From assembly GCA_944323585.1 (NCBI GenBank), contig CALUTA010000039.1, positions 1 to 10,807 on the forward strand: a stretch of 10,807 nucleotides of DNA. The letters are read 5' to 3'. Position 1 is the first letter of the stretch; every line of letters starts with the position of its first letter. The DNA comes from Candidatus Gastranaerophilales bacterium (GTDB lineage Bacteria; Cyanobacteriota; Vampirovibrionia; Gastranaerophilales; Gastranaerophilaceae). Below the pieces are notes generated by a model. It was given only the letters and a program-made list of their open reading frames with translations. It had not been told where the DNA came from and did no database searches. This document shows positions 4,552 to 10,516 of the stretch, in pieces. A program made the position numbers and the translations under genes.

Positions 4552-5817
4552 TCAAATGATTTTCACTCCGTCGGGAACGGACTTAAAACCGTTTTTGACA
4601 AGGTAGCCTTCAAGAGGCTGAAATTCTCCGTTAATCAAAAAATATGAAGACCCTGAACCTGACATCATTGAATCAGGATAAAGAGTTTTAATTTTTTGAA
4701 GCTCTTTATAATCGTCAATTACAGCCCACTCGAGGTCGTTTTTAAAATTCTCACGGCCGGACTTGCCCTCGGAAAGTTTTTGGGAGAACTTTGTATAAGC
4801 CTCTTTTGCGCTAATTCCAAGACATAAAGGTTTTATCAGCGACACCTCAAACTCTTCAAACGGCAATGCTTCAAGAATTTCACCCCTGCCTGTCGCAAGC
4901 TGCCTTCCGCCCTCAAGACATAAATTTAAGTCAGACCCTAATTTTGCACACAATTCATGCAAATCCTTATCTGACAAAATATTGTCAAAATATACATTCA
5001 AGCCTTTCAAAATTCCTGCGGCATTCGTGCTTCCGCCCGCAAGCCCTGCTGATACCGGAATGTTTTTTTCTATATAAACATCAATTTTGTGCGGATAAAG
5101 ATTTACCCTTTCAATAAATAACAAAATGGATTTATAAACAAGATTTTTCTCGTTATAAGGGATTTCATCACTTGTTCCGGAAAGATTAATCTCAAATTTT
5201 TCCGCAGGCTCTGCCTTAAGCGTTAAAAAATCGTACAAACTTATTGTCTGCATAACGCTTTTGATATTGTGAAATCCGTCAGGACGTTTTGAAGTCACCT
5301 TTAAATCAAGGTTAATTTTTGCCGGACATTGAATAACAATTTTCTCTTTGTCGGCATCCTCCATTAAGGAGCGAGTCTTACAACTCATTTGATTTTTGCT
5401 TTGCAGAAAATTGGCATTACCCTCCCTTGAGGGGAGGGTCGAAATCTCTGATTTCGGGGTGGGTGATAAACCTGAAATTTCCCTCTTTATATATTCAAGA
5501 ACCCCTTCCAAATTTTTATAAATATCATCATTCCATATTCTTAGAACTCTAAAACCTTCTTTTTTCAAAAATTCATCACGGACAAAATCTTTCTCAAGCA
5601 TTTTATTGTCATTATGCTGCCCGCCGTCAAGTTCAATTACAATTTTCGGATAAAAGCAGACAAAATCAACTATATAAGCACCTATAGGCTGCTGTCTTCT
5701 GAATTTACAGCCGGATTTGTTCATTCTTAATTTTTCCCACAAAATTTTTTCCGGCAAGGTCGGATTATTTCTTAAATCTTTTGCATATTTTAAATTATTT
5801 TTATTATATTTGTGCAA
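4552..5817 (-). CDS. ispE: DUF559 domain fused in frame to IspE kinase
   Basis: One open frame of 421 codons with two unrelated parts. Residues 1-116 are a DUF559 domain (Vsr/PD-(D/E)XK-like fold): FRRQQPIGAYIVDFVC (39-54) with D51, then VIELDGGQH (60-68) with E62/D64, and VLRIWNDDI (91-99). Residues 117-151 are a linker encoded by a palindromic repeat. Residues from about 152 are 4-diphosphocytidyl-2-C-methyl-D-erythritol kinase, the ATP-dependent step of the MEP isoprenoid pathway. There, PAKINLDL carries the catalytic Lys (K167), PVSAGLAGGSTNAAG (254-268) is the GHMP ATP loop, LGSDLNLC keeps the catalytic Asp (D296), and MSGSGSSYF (385-393) is the C-terminal GHMP motif. The kinase part (about 270 residues) is full length and looks intact. 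The upstream start is a TTG at 5817, because an in-frame TGA sits two codons before it. An internal ATG at 5364 (M152) could start a stand-alone IspE but lacks a Shine-Dalgarno upstream. Gene order rsmA-ispE is conserved in many bacteria. Confidence 0.88.
   Translation of the reverse strand: MHKYNKNNLKYAKDLRNNPTLPEKILWEKLRMNKSGCKFRRQQPIGAYIVDFVCFYPKIVIELDGGQHNDNKMLEKDFVRDEFLKKEGFRVLRIWNDDIYKNLEGVLEYIKREISGLSPTPKSEISTLPSREGNANFLQSKNQMSCKTRSLMEDADKEKIVIQCPAKINLDLKVTSKRPDGFHNIKSVMQTISLYDFLTLKAEPAEKFEINLSGTSDEIPYNEKNLVYKSILLFIERVNLYPHKIDVYIEKNIPVSAGLAGGSTNAAGILKGLNVYFDNILSDKDLHELCAKLGSDLNLCLEGGRQLATGRGEILEALPFEEFEVSLIKPLCLGISAKEAYTKFSQKLSEGKSGRENFKNDLEWAVIDDYKELQKIKTLYPDSMMSGSGSSYFLINGEFQPLEGYLVKNGFKSVPDGVKII
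5416..5466. repeat. Palindromic repeat encoding the DUF559-IspE linker
   Basis: Two adjacent hairpins lie inside the reading frame: ACCCTCCC-TTGAG-GGGAGGGT (5419-5439, perfect 8-bp stem) and GAAATC-TCT-GATTTC (5441-5455, 6-bp stem). They are followed by GGGGTGGGTG. In the frame used they encode SPTPKSEISTLPSREG. Sequence of this kind looks like an intergenic palindromic element that travels with DUF559 genes rather than a designed linker. That association is my recollection and needs a search. Confidence 0.65.
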
Positions 5818-5864
5818 TTTTCACCAGCCCCAAAATTAAAAATTCAGCCCTCCTCATAAGGATT

Positions 5865-6710
5865 TTATACATCTTTATTTTTCAAAAGCTCCTCTGACAG
5901 TTTGCCAAACGTTTCAATTGAAAGTTTTTCGCCTCTTGTGTTTTCATCTATCCCGAGTGCCGCAAGCGATTTTTGAATGTTTTCTCTTGCAAATCCGCCG
6001 TGCATAAGACAGTTTTTTATATTCTTGCGGCGCTGTGAAAATGCGGCTTTCACGGTTTTTCTGAAATGAGAATAGTCAGTCAAATTAAGTTTCGGTTTTT
6101 CTCTCACGACAAGTTTCACTAATGCTGAATTAACCTTCGGCGCAGGATAAAAAGATTTTCGACCGACACGCCTAAATATCTCAACATCTGCCCAAAATTG
6201 CGACAAAATTGTCAGAAGCCCGTACTGCTTGGAGGGAGAATTTTCATCAGCAGACATTCTTAATGCAACTTCCTCCTGAACCATAAGGATAATATCTTTT
6301 ATTAAGTTTCTGTTTTTGTTATCCAAATCGTCAACTTCGCCCAGCAAATGCGCAATTATCGGGCTTGTAATATAATACGGAATATTTGCAACAACCTTAA
6401 CTTTTTCATCAGTCAGTGCTGAAAAATCAGTTTTTAAAATATCCTGATGAATTATCTCAAGATTTGGAGCATTCAGTTTTTTAAGTTCTTTTATTGCTTC
6501 CTCGTCAAGTTCTATTGCGATAACTTTTTTGGCATATTTCACAAGCTGTTCCGTCACAAACCCGACACCCGGGCCGATTTCAATAACGGTATCATCAGGC
6601 GAAATTTCCGCATGAGTAATTATATCTTCTATCACGTCGGGGTTAATCAAAAAGTTTTGCCCGAGCCGCTTTTTGGTTTTAAAAAATTTTGCACGTTCAA
6701 AATAGTTCAT
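5865..6710 (-). CDS. rsmA: 16S rRNA dimethyladenosine transferase RsmA (KsgA)
   Basis: A 281-residue cytoplasmic enzyme that dimethylates two adjacent adenosines near the 3' end of 16S rRNA using S-adenosylmethionine, a late step in small-subunit assembly. The motifs are complete. KKRLGQNFL is at 13-21, EIGPGVGFVT (44-53) is the SAM loop, IELD (66-69) carries the acidic ribose-binding residue, and QD is at 89-90. The NIPYYITSPI catalytic motif is at 109-118, FYPAPKVNSA at 187-196, and the C-terminal rRNA-binding FSQRRKNIKNCL at 224-235. Length is normal for the family. The ATG at 6710 is supported by the usual distance to KKRLGQNFL, although only AGG adjoins it as a ribosome site. Forty-seven bases separate its stop from the DUF559-IspE frame, consistent with one operon. 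It is divergent from the glutamate-cysteine ligase gene. Confidence 0.97.
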   Translation of the reverse strand: MNYFERAKFFKTKKRLGQNFLINPDVIEDIITHAEISPDDTVIEIGPGVGFVTEQLVKYAKKVIAIELDEEAIKELKKLNAPNLEIIHQDILKTDFSALTDEKVKVVANIPYYITSPIIAHLLGEVDDLDNKNRNLIKDIILMVQEEVALRMSADENSPSKQYGLLTILSQFWADVEIFRRVGRKSFYPAPKVNSALVKLVVREKPKLNLTDYSHFRKTVKAAFSQRRKNIKNCLMHGGFARENIQKSLAALGIDENTRGEKLSIETFGKLSEELLKNKDV

Positions 6711-6795
6711 CCTGACTATTATTTTACCACAGACAGGCTAATGTTTATTCATATAATATTTGATATTTTAACAATGGTTATAGTATATTTTTTAT

Positions 6796-6800
6796 GGAGG
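6796..6800 (+). promoter_or_regulatory. Shine-Dalgarno that sets a GTG start for the ligase gene
   Basis: GGAGG lies five bases upstream of GTG at 6806 but overlaps the in-frame ATG at 6794. The ATG itself has only TATTTTTT upstream. The ribosome should therefore start at 6806, shortening the protein by four residues. Confidence 0.7.
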
Positions 6801-6805
6801 ACAGT

Positions 6806-8140
6806 GTGAGTAATTTGCAGACTAAAGAAAAATTGGAAAAAACAGACATCTTAAAGCTTTTCACATCCGGCTTTAAAACCGAAAAAGATTTAAACGTCGG
6901 GATTGAGTATGAAAGGCTTCCGATTTATTCAGAAACTGCAAAGGCTGTTCCTTATGAAGGTGATTTCGGGGTTTGCAATTTTCTCCGCTCGTTTGCGAAA
7001 TCCGAAAACTGGGATTACATAACGGACGACTACAATATTATCGGTCTGAAACAGGGCCACGACACAATTACGCTTGAACCCGGATGTCAGACGGAATTGA
7101 GCATAAAACCGGAAAAAAACATTGACGATTTAAAAAATAAAATAGATTCGCTGAACAAAAAACTCAAACCTGTTCTTGAAAAATTCAACATCAAACTTCT
7201 TGAATACGGAGTTTCGCCGCTTTCCACGCACAAAAATATCAACCTTATCCCCAAAAAACGCTATAAAATAATGGCGCAATATTTGTGGGGAATTTTGTCG
7301 GATGTTATGATGAGAGAAACTGCCGGAATTCAAGGCACATTCGACTTTCAAGATGAAGAAGATGCAATGCGGAAATTCAAAATCGCCAACAAACTTGTTC
7401 CATTTGTGACTGCAATGTTTGCAAATTCTCCCATCCGCGGCGGAGTCGAAACAGGCTACAAAACTTTTCGTGCCCTAAGCTGGCTGAATACGGATAACGA
7501 CCGCTGCGGATTCTGCGGCAAGATGGCTGACGATTTTTCTTTTGAACAATACATAGATAATGTTTTGAAAAGTCCGATTATATTCATCAACAGAAACGGT
7601 ATGCCGATTGAAATTAAGGGCAAAATTAACTTTGAAGAATTTCTGCAAAAAGGTTTCGGCGACTTTGACGCAGAGTTAGAGGACTTTGAACTTCACGCAA
7701 ACCTCTATTTTCCCGAAGTCCGCCTTAGAAACTTTATCGAAATCAGAAACCACGACTGCGTCGGAAAAAACATGATTTATTCAGTCCTTGCGATTTATAA
7801 GGGAATTTTATACAACAACAGTGCAATGGATGAAGTGGATGAACTTATGTCAAATTTCACCTACAACGACTTTGCGGAACTGAGGTACAATGTTCCTAAA
7901 AACGCACTTTCTGCAAAAATCGGCACCGCTGCAGCCGGCGAAATAGCAAAAGAAATTCTCTACATTGCAGAAAAATCTCTGATTGAAATGAACACAAGAG
8001 AAGAAAAATTCCTTGAACCGATAAAAGAACTTACCCTTGAAGGCCTCTGCCCTGCCGATGTAATTCTTAGAAACTGGAACGGGCTCTGGAACAAAGATGT
8101 CAGGAAACTCGTTAAATATCTCACAAGCCAGAGTATCTAA
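6806..8140 (+). CDS. gshA: Glutamate-cysteine ligase, GCS2/plant-proteobacterial type
   Basis: A 444-residue ATP-dependent ligase that joins L-glutamate (gamma-carboxyl) to L-cysteine, the first step of glutathione synthesis. In some lineages the product gamma-glutamylcysteine is used as such. Family motifs, numbered from the GTG start, are VGIEYER (31-37), LEPGCQTELS (90-99), METAGIQ-type RETAGIQGTFDF (170-181), ANKLVPFVTAMFANSPI (194-210), NTDNDRCG (228-235) and EVRLRNFIEIRNHD (304-317). In LEPGCQTELS a Cys stands where Gly is usual, and IQGTFDF replaces the more usual IQVNLDF. Length fits the family. No glutathione synthetase gene is adjacent, so the pathway end product is not shown here. 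AT-rich DNA at 6721-6793 must contain the promoter (TTGATA at 6760 and TATATT at 6784 are one possibility). No hairpin terminator follows directly. Confidence 0.88.
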   Translation: MSNLQTKEKLEKTDILKLFTSGFKTEKDLNVGIEYERLPIYSETAKAVPYEGDFGVCNFLRSFAKSENWDYITDDYNIIGLKQGHDTITLEPGCQTELSIKPEKNIDDLKNKIDSLNKKLKPVLEKFNIKLLEYGVSPLSTHKNINLIPKKRYKIMAQYLWGILSDVMMRETAGIQGTFDFQDEEDAMRKFKIANKLVPFVTAMFANSPIRGGVETGYKTFRALSWLNTDNDRCGFCGKMADDFSFEQYIDNVLKSPIIFINRNGMPIEIKGKINFEEFLQKGFGDFDAELEDFELHANLYFPEVRLRNFIEIRNHDCVGKNMIYSVLAIYKGILYNNSAMDEVDELMSNFTYNDFAELRYNVPKNALSAKIGTAAAGEIAKEILYIAEKSLIEMNTREEKFLEPIKELTLEGLCPADVILRNWNGLWNKDVRKLVKYLTSQSI

Positions 8141-8151
8141 ATTAGAAAAAA

Positions 8152-8379
8152 GCAATTATAGCTTGACGTACGTCAACCGTTATTCAGAAAGGACACAAGA
8201 AAGAATTCGGATTTTTTATCTAAGCCATTTTGTCTTTGACTGTCATTCTGAACTCGTTTCAGAATCCCTTTGAGATCCTGAAATAAATTCAGGATGACAA
8301 AATGGCTTATTGTTTTTGTCATTCTAAGGAAAAAACTCAAAGAATCTAATAACGGTTACGTACGTCAGGGGTTAATTGC
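8152..8379. mobile_element. 228-bp foldback (MITE-like) element
   Basis: The ends are inverted repeats. GCAATTA (8152-8158) matches TAATTGC (8373-8379), and TGACGTACGTCAACCGTTATT (8164-8184) matches AATAACGGTTACGTACGTCA (8348-8367), with one base inserted on the left. Inside, TAAGCCATTTTGTC (8221-8234) pairs perfectly with GACAAAATGGCTTA (8296-8309). That pair encloses two more 8-bp hairpins, ATTCTGAA/TTCAGAAT (8245-8265) and ATCCTGAA/TTCAGGAT (8275-8295). The whole therefore folds as a long stem with a forked tip. It has no transposase and no convincing ORF, and fills the gap between two convergent genes. No target-site duplication is evident. The GTCATTCTGAA…TTCAGGATGAC core resembles intergenic repeats found in many bacteria. 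Confidence 0.8.
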
Positions 8380-8440
8380 GTATAAAAGCGTGCATCAATT
8401 TTATCACTATCCGGACACCTCATCCGCCACATGCTTTACA

Positions 8441-9112
8441 CTACATATAAAGCCACAAAACAAGACGGGCATATTTTGCAACCAGAACAGACAAATAACT
8501 CAGGATAAAATCATAGATAATCTTAACCCCGCTCTGAGCAAGTATCCAGCCGGTCGTGAACATCAACCCTTCATGACGAATACCGGCAACCGCAAGCATA
8601 TACAAAATTCCGATTATATGAATTGTAAAAATTCCGACAAAAACAGCTTTCCCGATATTTTTGTAGGTAAAACCTGATTTCAAAATAGTTCCGGTCAAAT
8701 ATACTGCCGGAATATAAGCCAGAATATACCCGAAACCATACTCTCCGAGATATCTCCATCCGCCTCCTAAAGCAAAAACCGGCAGAATAAAAAGTCCGGT
8801 CAAAATGTAAATCAATACACTTGCAAGTCCGAATTTCCGCCCCAGAAGCCCTGCTATAAACATAACTGCCGGCACCTGCGGAATAAGGTTAAATGTATGT
8901 ACATAGTCCTGTATTTTCAATTCCCGTCCTGAAAACATCTCCGAGGGAATACTAAAATGAATTATATTCAGCTTTATAAATGTTGAAATTACCAGAAGAA
9001 AAGAACAAAAAATTATCAGCACAAGGCTGCTAAAACTGAATTTCAATCCGGATTTTGTATTGTTACCTGTCCGGACTGTCTTTACACGTGGTTGTACGGC
9101 TTCTTCTGTCAT
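8441..9112 (-). CDS. bioY: Biotin transporter BioY (ECF S component)
   Basis: A 223-residue integral membrane protein with about six membrane segments (roughly 28-46, 74-92, 96-114, 126-144, 155-177, 195-213). It matches BioY, the substrate-binding S component that captures biotin, alone or with a shared ECF energy-coupling module. The recognisable core is VMFIAGLLGRKFGLASVLIY (83-102), LTGLFILPVFALGGGWRYL (104-122), and YGFGYILAYIPAVYL (125-139), equivalent to the BioY signature of Gly-rich loop plus GYxLGF. The N-terminus (1-27) is a hydrophilic extension longer than in many BioYs. Its ATG overlaps the rimI stop codon by four bases (ATGA), so the two are translated together. No ECF ATPase or T component and no biotin genes are nearby. 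Confidence 0.85.
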   Translation of the reverse strand: MTEEAVQPRVKTVRTGNNTKSGLKFSFSSLVLIIFCSFLLVISTFIKLNIIHFSIPSEMFSGRELKIQDYVHTFNLIPQVPAVMFIAGLLGRKFGLASVLIYILTGLFILPVFALGGGWRYLGEYGFGYILAYIPAVYLTGTILKSGFTYKNIGKAVFVGIFTIHIIGILYMLAVAGIRHEGLMFTTGWILAQSGVKIIYDFILSYLSVLVAKYARLVLWLYM

Positions 9113-9645
9113 AATTTATATGTAATTCCTGCTTTTTCGTTTAAATTTTCAAGATTTTGTTCGTATATACTCTTAAATTTATCGTAAAATATATTTTCTG
9201 TCCACATTATTAAGGCATCTTCATCATTGTCCTGATAGTAGCCTTTGCGCACACCGAGGGATTTAAAACCGTATTTTTCATACAGCGCAATCGCAGGCAT
9301 ATTAGACACCCGCACTTCAAGAGTTATATATTTAACCATTGCTTTTCGGCAGGATTCAATGATTGTTGTTAAAAGTGCCTCTGCAATATGCTGACGGCGA
9401 AATTCCGGAGAAACCGCAATATTTGTTATATGTGCCTCCTCTAAAATCTGCCAGCATCCCGCATAACCTGTCAATTCACCTTTTTCATTAAAAGCGCAGT
9501 AATATTTTGCAAGTTCGCTGTTTAATTCATTAAAAAAGGATTCCTTTGACCAGTGATGAGGCCCGTAGGCTTTTTCCTCAACAACCATAACATCGTCAAG
9601 ATAATCCCTTTGCATAGGTTCTATTTTAATAAAACTTTTTGTCAT
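9109..9645 (-). CDS. rimI: Ribosomal protein S18-alanine N-acetyltransferase RimI
   Basis: A 178-residue GNAT-fold acetyltransferase that uses acetyl-CoA to acetylate the N-terminal alanine of ribosomal protein S18. The order of motifs fits RimI: AHITNIAVSPEFRRQHIAEALL (71-92) is the acetyl-CoA loop, LEVRVSN (109-115) carries the catalytic Glu (E110), LYEKYGF (121-127) carries the catalytic Tyr (Y122), and YYQDNDEDALIM (136-147) follows. In the acetyl-CoA loop the usual glycine of R-x-x-G-x-G/A is His86. Some RimIs vary here, so activity is still likely. Residues 151-178 are an extension beyond the usual length of about 148. The S18 gene is immediately upstream and encodes Met-Ala-Arg, so the substrate residue is present. 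No Shine-Dalgarno precedes the ATG. Confidence 0.9.
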   Translation of the reverse strand: MTKSFIKIEPMQRDYLDDVMVVEEKAYGPHHWSKESFFNELNSELAKYYCAFNEKGELTGYAGCWQILEEAHITNIAVSPEFRRQHIAEALLTTIIESCRKAMVKYITLEVRVSNMPAIALYEKYGFKSLGVRKGYYQDNDEDALIMWTENIFYDKFKSIYEQNLENLNEKAGITYKL

Positions 9646-9651
9646 ACAGAA

Positions 9652-9680
9652 ATTTTAGCACGAGAGATTTTCAGTATCAA
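9652..9680 (-). promoter_or_regulatory. Promoter for rimI-bioY, implying a leaderless mRNA
   Basis: On the minus strand, TTGATA (9680-9675), an exact 17-base spacer and TAAAAT (9657-9652) each match the sigma-70 consensus at 5 of 6 positions. Only six bases (TTCTGT) separate the -10 from the ATG at 9645, so a normal start site would fall on or next to the A of the ATG. The absence of a ribosome binding site agrees. Confidence 0.6.
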
Positions 9681-9695
9681 TGATTTTACACAAAC

Positions 9696-9720
9696 TAAAA
9701 GAGCGGTCACTCTGACCGCC
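9696..9720 (-). terminator. Rho-independent terminator after rpsR
   Basis: Read on the minus strand, GCGGTCA-GAG-TGACCGC (9719-9703) is a perfect 7-bp stem with a 3-base loop followed by TCTTTTAG. It lies about 26 bases after the rpsR stop codon and separates the ribosomal operon from rimI. Confidence 0.8.
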
Positions 9721-9745
9721 CCTTTAGAGTAAATTATCAATCCGA

Positions 9746-9976
9746 TTAGTCAAAAACATAATCAATGATTGCTGCTTCACGTGCACGTTTGATAGCTTTT
9801 GCAACCATACGCTGATGTTCTGCGCAGTTTCCGGTTATTCTTCTCGGAATAATTTTGCCTGCTTCTGTTAAGTATCTTTTCAATTTAGCGGCATCTTTAT
9901 AATCGATAGAAGTAACTTTATCTGCACAAAGCGAACAGTTTTTACGTTTTTTCTTATCTTGTTCCTGTCTTGCCAT
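9746..9976 (-). CDS. rpsR: 30S ribosomal protein S18
   Basis: A 76-residue small-subunit protein that pairs with S6 on the platform of the 30S subunit. The family core is clear: CSLCADK near the N-terminus (residues 14-20), IDYKDAAKLKRYLTEAGKIIPRRITGNCAEHQRMVAKAIKRAREAAIIDYV. The Cys-x2-Cys (C14, C17) together with C51 and H54 fits the zinc-binding (C+) version of S18. Its second residue is Ala, the site acetylated by RimI, whose gene is next downstream. The gene follows ssb by 115 bp and is closed by a terminator. The nearest purine-rich ribosome site (AGAAAGG, 9997-9991) is about 14 bases from the ATG, longer than usual. Confidence 0.97.
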   Translation of the reverse strand: MARQEQDKKKRKNCSLCADKVTSIDYKDAAKLKRYLTEAGKIIPRRITGNCAEHQRMVAKAIKRAREAAIIDYVFD

Positions 9977-10058
9977 TGTTTTAAATTTTACCTTTCTATT
10001 TTGCGCTTTTGCGCTCGACCTTATGTTTTAGTGTTTAATATTTTTTTTGAATTATTGC

Positions 10059-10100
10059 CGGAATAAATTTTCCGTAGACCGTTTTAAACTATTAAAACGG
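10059..10100 (-). promoter_or_regulatory. Two small hairpins between ssb and rpsR
   Basis: In the transcript, CCGTTTTAA/TTAAAACGG (10100-10092 with 10087-10079) forms a 9-bp stem overlapping the ssb stop codon. CGGAA/TTCCG (10074-10070 with 10063-10059) follows, and a GCGC-AAAA-GCGC hairpin lies at 10014-10003. None is followed by a U-tract, so they are not typical terminators. They could be an mRNA processing or ribosomal-protein control structure, but no known motif was recognised. Confidence 0.35.
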
Positions 10101-10493
10101 AATTTCGTCTTCATTAATCAGCTCATTAGACATATCGTCAGATTCAAATTTTACGATATCTTCTCCGCCTAAATCAAGATTACCGGAAGAGGCAGTGATT
10201 TCGCCCCATCTTTCAATTGTGTTAGCGTCAATTTCGTAAATTCTTTTTTCCGTACCGTCGTCAGACTTGACTGTTGCGGTCTGAAGGCGCCCTTCAACAA
10301 GAACTTTGTCCCCTTTATTCAGGGATGAGACGATTTCATCAAGAGAATTTCTTTTGGAAATTATTCTGATAAGCATTTCATCTCTGTCGCCTATGTTCAT
10401 AACAAAGGCCGACACACCAACGTTGTTTTGTGTAAAACGTTTTTCCGGTGTTCTGTACACTGTTCCTGTTACTACTGATTTTGCTAAAGACAT
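10092..10493 (-). CDS. ssb: Single-stranded DNA-binding protein
   Basis: A 133-residue SSB that coats single-stranded DNA in replication, repair and recombination. Residues 1-97 are the OB fold (VVTGTVYRTPEKRFTQNNVGVSAFVMNIG…, then KGDKVLVEGRLQTATVKSDDG…YEIDANTIE). A short polar, acidic linker (98-127) follows, and the protein ends in the acidic tip NEDEIPF that recruits partner proteins. It is somewhat shorter than the E. coli protein (178 residues) because the linker is reduced. The aromatic residues used by E. coli SSB to stack on DNA are mostly absent from the central strands. Its ATG at 10493 has GAGG five bases upstream and lies 23 bp after rpsF, the standard rpsF-ssb-rpsR order that couples it to ribosomal transcription. 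Confidence 0.96.
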   Translation of the reverse strand: MSLAKSVVTGTVYRTPEKRFTQNNVGVSAFVMNIGDRDEMLIRIISKRNSLDEIVSSLNKGDKVLVEGRLQTATVKSDDGTEKRIYEIDANTIERWGEITASSGNLDLGGEDIVKFESDDMSNELINEDEIPF

Positions 10494-10516
10494 TGATTTT
10501 CCTCTTTTCGGGTTAA

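Noticed and set aside
6752..6789. Promoters for the glutamate-cysteine ligase
   Set aside because: Several TATAAT-like strings exist, but none has a good -35 at proper spacing with a start site that leaves the Shine-Dalgarno inside the mRNA. AT-richness alone can explain them.
6447..6809. Plus-strand frame of 120 codons ending near the ligase start
   Set aside because: It is antisense to rsmA and its composition is that of a shadow frame.
7850..8155. Minus-strand frame of 101 codons
   Set aside because: It is antisense to the glutamate-cysteine ligase, rich in Phe and Cys as expected of a shadow frame, and has no ribosome site.
8294..8677. Plus-strand 127-codon frame
   Set aside because: It begins inside the foldback element and runs antisense to bioY, with composition unlike a real protein.
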